Origin: Candidatus Arcticimaribacter sp.
GTDB taxonomy: Bacteria; Bacteroidota; Bacteroidia; Flavobacteriales; Flavobacteriaceae
Assembly: GCA_003023645.1 (NCBI GenBank)
Contig: PXYQ01000008.1
Location: forward strand, 1-32,512
DNA: 32,512 bases
Direction of reading: 5' to 3'
Below, piece after piece: positions 31,238 to 32,512 of the stretch. Under the pieces are notes generated by a model. That model was not told the DNA's origin, did no database searches, and saw only the letters and a program-made list of their open reading frames with translations. Made by a program: the position numbers and the translations under genes. Every line of letters begins with the position of its first letter. The stretch's first letter is position 1.

Positions 31238-32512
31238 ATGAAACATTATTTCAAAGCCATATTATTGCTCTTTTTTGTCACTTCAATGAACGGACAATCC
31301 CTTCAAGACATTCTTCGCTACAGCACATCTGATCTTAACGGAACAGCTCGTTACACAGCTATGGGAGGCGCTTTTGGAGCCTTAGGAGGAGATTTTGGTG
31401 CTTTAAGCAACAACCCAGCTGCGGGATCTGTATTTGAACATACCCAATTCAGCATCACTACAAGTTCTATTCGAAACCAAACCAACGCCACTTATTTTGA
31501 AAGTAGTTATGAGTCTAAGAATAGGGATTCCGAATTTGATCAAGTAGGTTTTGCTTTAGTTTTAAAAAACACAATAGAGAGCCCATGGTCCAAAATTAGT
31601 TTTGCCTTTAATTACCAAAAAACAGCTAACTTAAATGATGCTTTTAAAGCAGATGGATACAATTCAACCGGAATTGATCAATACTTTCTCAATAATGCTC
31701 AAGGATTCGAGTTAGAAAATTTTACAGTAAATAGGGATGCTGAAGAAGATGTTACTTCTTTATATGAATATCTAAATCAAATAGATGAGGTTGGATTCAA
31801 GGCTCAACAAGGTTTTTTAGGTTATGAGTCTTTAATCATTGATGCATTAACTCTTCAATCAACAAATACTGCATATATCAGTAATGTAAGTCCAGCGGCT
31901 GAGGGGTATTCACATGAATATGTAACACAAAGAAGTGGTGGAATCAAGAAGTACACCTTTAATTTTAGTGGAGAATATTTAAACAAGTACAATGTGGGTA
32001 TTAACATCAATTCCCACAAATTAGAATATCGTGAAGTAAACGATTTTGATGAAGGTAATTATGCTGACAGTTCTACTCTCAACGCGTTTCGCTTCAACAA
32101 TGAACTCCTAAGCTATGGGGAAGGGATCTCTTTTCAATTAGGGGGAATCGCTAAACTAAGTAAACAAATCCGTGTAGGACTAAGTTACGAAAGCCCTACT
32201 TGGTTTTCTATTAATGAAGAAACTAGGCAGTTTATTGAAGCTAATGACGGACTCGATATTTTAGTAGCTCCTGAGAGCACCAATTATTTCCCAGAATATC
32301 GTTTTAAAACCCCATCAAAATACAGCGGAAGTTTTGCCTACATTTTTGGGCAAAAAGGATTGATCAGTGTTGACTACACTCAAGTAAATTACGACAAAGC
32401 ACAATTCAACGAGCCAAATGATGATTTTTTCAACAATCAAAATGACAATATCATACAAGATTTTCGTCATAGTGACCACCTTCATTTGTTTATCGAACAA
32501 CTTTTAAATAAG
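31238..32512 (+). CDS. OmpP1/FadL-type outer-membrane protein, C-terminus cut by window edge
   Basis: A 425-codon fragment from ATG 31238 with signal peptide MKHYFKAILLLFFVTSMNGQ. The mature start shows the FadL-like hatch signature TARYTAMGGAFGALGGDFGALSNNPA, followed by a long series of alternating strands (IKKYTFNFSGEYLNKYNVGINI, IRVGLSYESPTW). FadL/OmpP1/TodX proteins let hydrophobic compounds cross the outer membrane; the substrate is unknown. The frame stays open to the last base, so the usual C-terminal strand lies beyond the window. It follows the lipoprotein by 27 bases. Confidence 0.9.
   Translation, partial: MKHYFKAILLLFFVTSMNGQSLQDILRYSTSDLNGTARYTAMGGAFGALGGDFGALSNNPAAGSVFEHTQFSITTSSIRNQTNATYFESSYESKNRDSEFDQVGFALVLKNTIESPWSKISFAFNYQKTANLNDAFKADGYNSTGIDQYFLNNAQGFELENFTVNRDAEEDVTSLYEYLNQIDEVGFKAQQGFLGYESLIIDALTLQSTNTAYISNVSPAAEGYSHEYVTQRSGGIKKYTFNFSGEYLNKYNVGININSHKLEYREVNDFDEGNYADSSTLNAFRFNNELLSYGEGISFQLGGIAKLSKQIRVGLSYESPTWFSINEETRQFIEANDGLDILVAPESTNYFPEYRFKTPSKYSGSFAYIFGQKGLISVDYTQVNYDKAQFNEPNDDFFNNQNDNIIQDFRHSDHLHLFIEQLLNK

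Noticed and set aside
32450-32512. Possible frameshift near the right edge of the FadL-type gene.
   Set aside because: The last residues look slightly unusual for a barrel, but the frame is open to the edge and nothing beyond can be read.

Overview
The window looks like chromosomal DNA of a marine or environmental member of the Flavobacteriaceae (phylum Bacteroidota). It is AT-rich, and several genes belong to families typical of that group: DUF4293, DUF1599, a Rho factor with a long disordered insert, archaeal-type ProS, bacillithiol biosynthesis, and a GldL-like small membrane protein. Many promoters also fit the Bacteroidota form TTTG-N19/20-TAnnTTTG. All family calls come from reading the sequence; no database search was run.

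Layout. 1-1038 is the start of guaB, which is cut by the left edge. 1112-3466 is a minus-strand locus of porin, flavinylated FMN-binding protein and four-helix membrane protein; one palindrome half-motif occurs three times around it and probably marks metal (Fur-type) control. 3459-4943 holds HMG-CoA lyase and a LysE exporter. 5024-7499 is a plus-strand run of DUF3050 protein, secreted M28 peptidase and a beta-barrel-like protein. 7759-9228 holds pterin dehydratase, a secreted protein and a small membrane protein.

9230-11890 is the only accessory-looking stretch. It carries a 48-residue GldL-like hairpin protein, a broken ytxJ (bacilliredoxin) gene with one in-frame stop, two related short coding relics flanking a VTT/DedA membrane protein, a small secreted protein, and a scar-like stretch beside tRNA-His.

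11944-15480 is a thiol and sulfur block: gpx, a PLP trans-sulfuration enzyme and bshB1 in one minus-strand operon, with a split YeeE/YedE (thiosulfate-type) transporter read divergently. 15477-18978 is a tight housekeeping run (DUF1599, peptide permease, tpiA, prmA, clpS). folP and cdaA follow on the plus strand, then truA and an ABC exporter on minus, a YfcE-type phosphoesterase, DUF4293, rho, rpsT with tRNA-Glu, and proS. The right end holds a cupin plus nucleotidyltransferase pair, a 528-base gene-free stretch, a low-complexity lipoprotein, and an OmpP1/FadL-type barrel cut by the window edge.

The best leads are the palindrome-flanked flavinylated locus, the decaying 9.5-11.8 kb region with its ytxJ relic and paired YTLPK relics, the RHK variant in CdaA, and the NPNQ-repeat insert in Rho. 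I did not find a wholly new multigene defence or mobile system.
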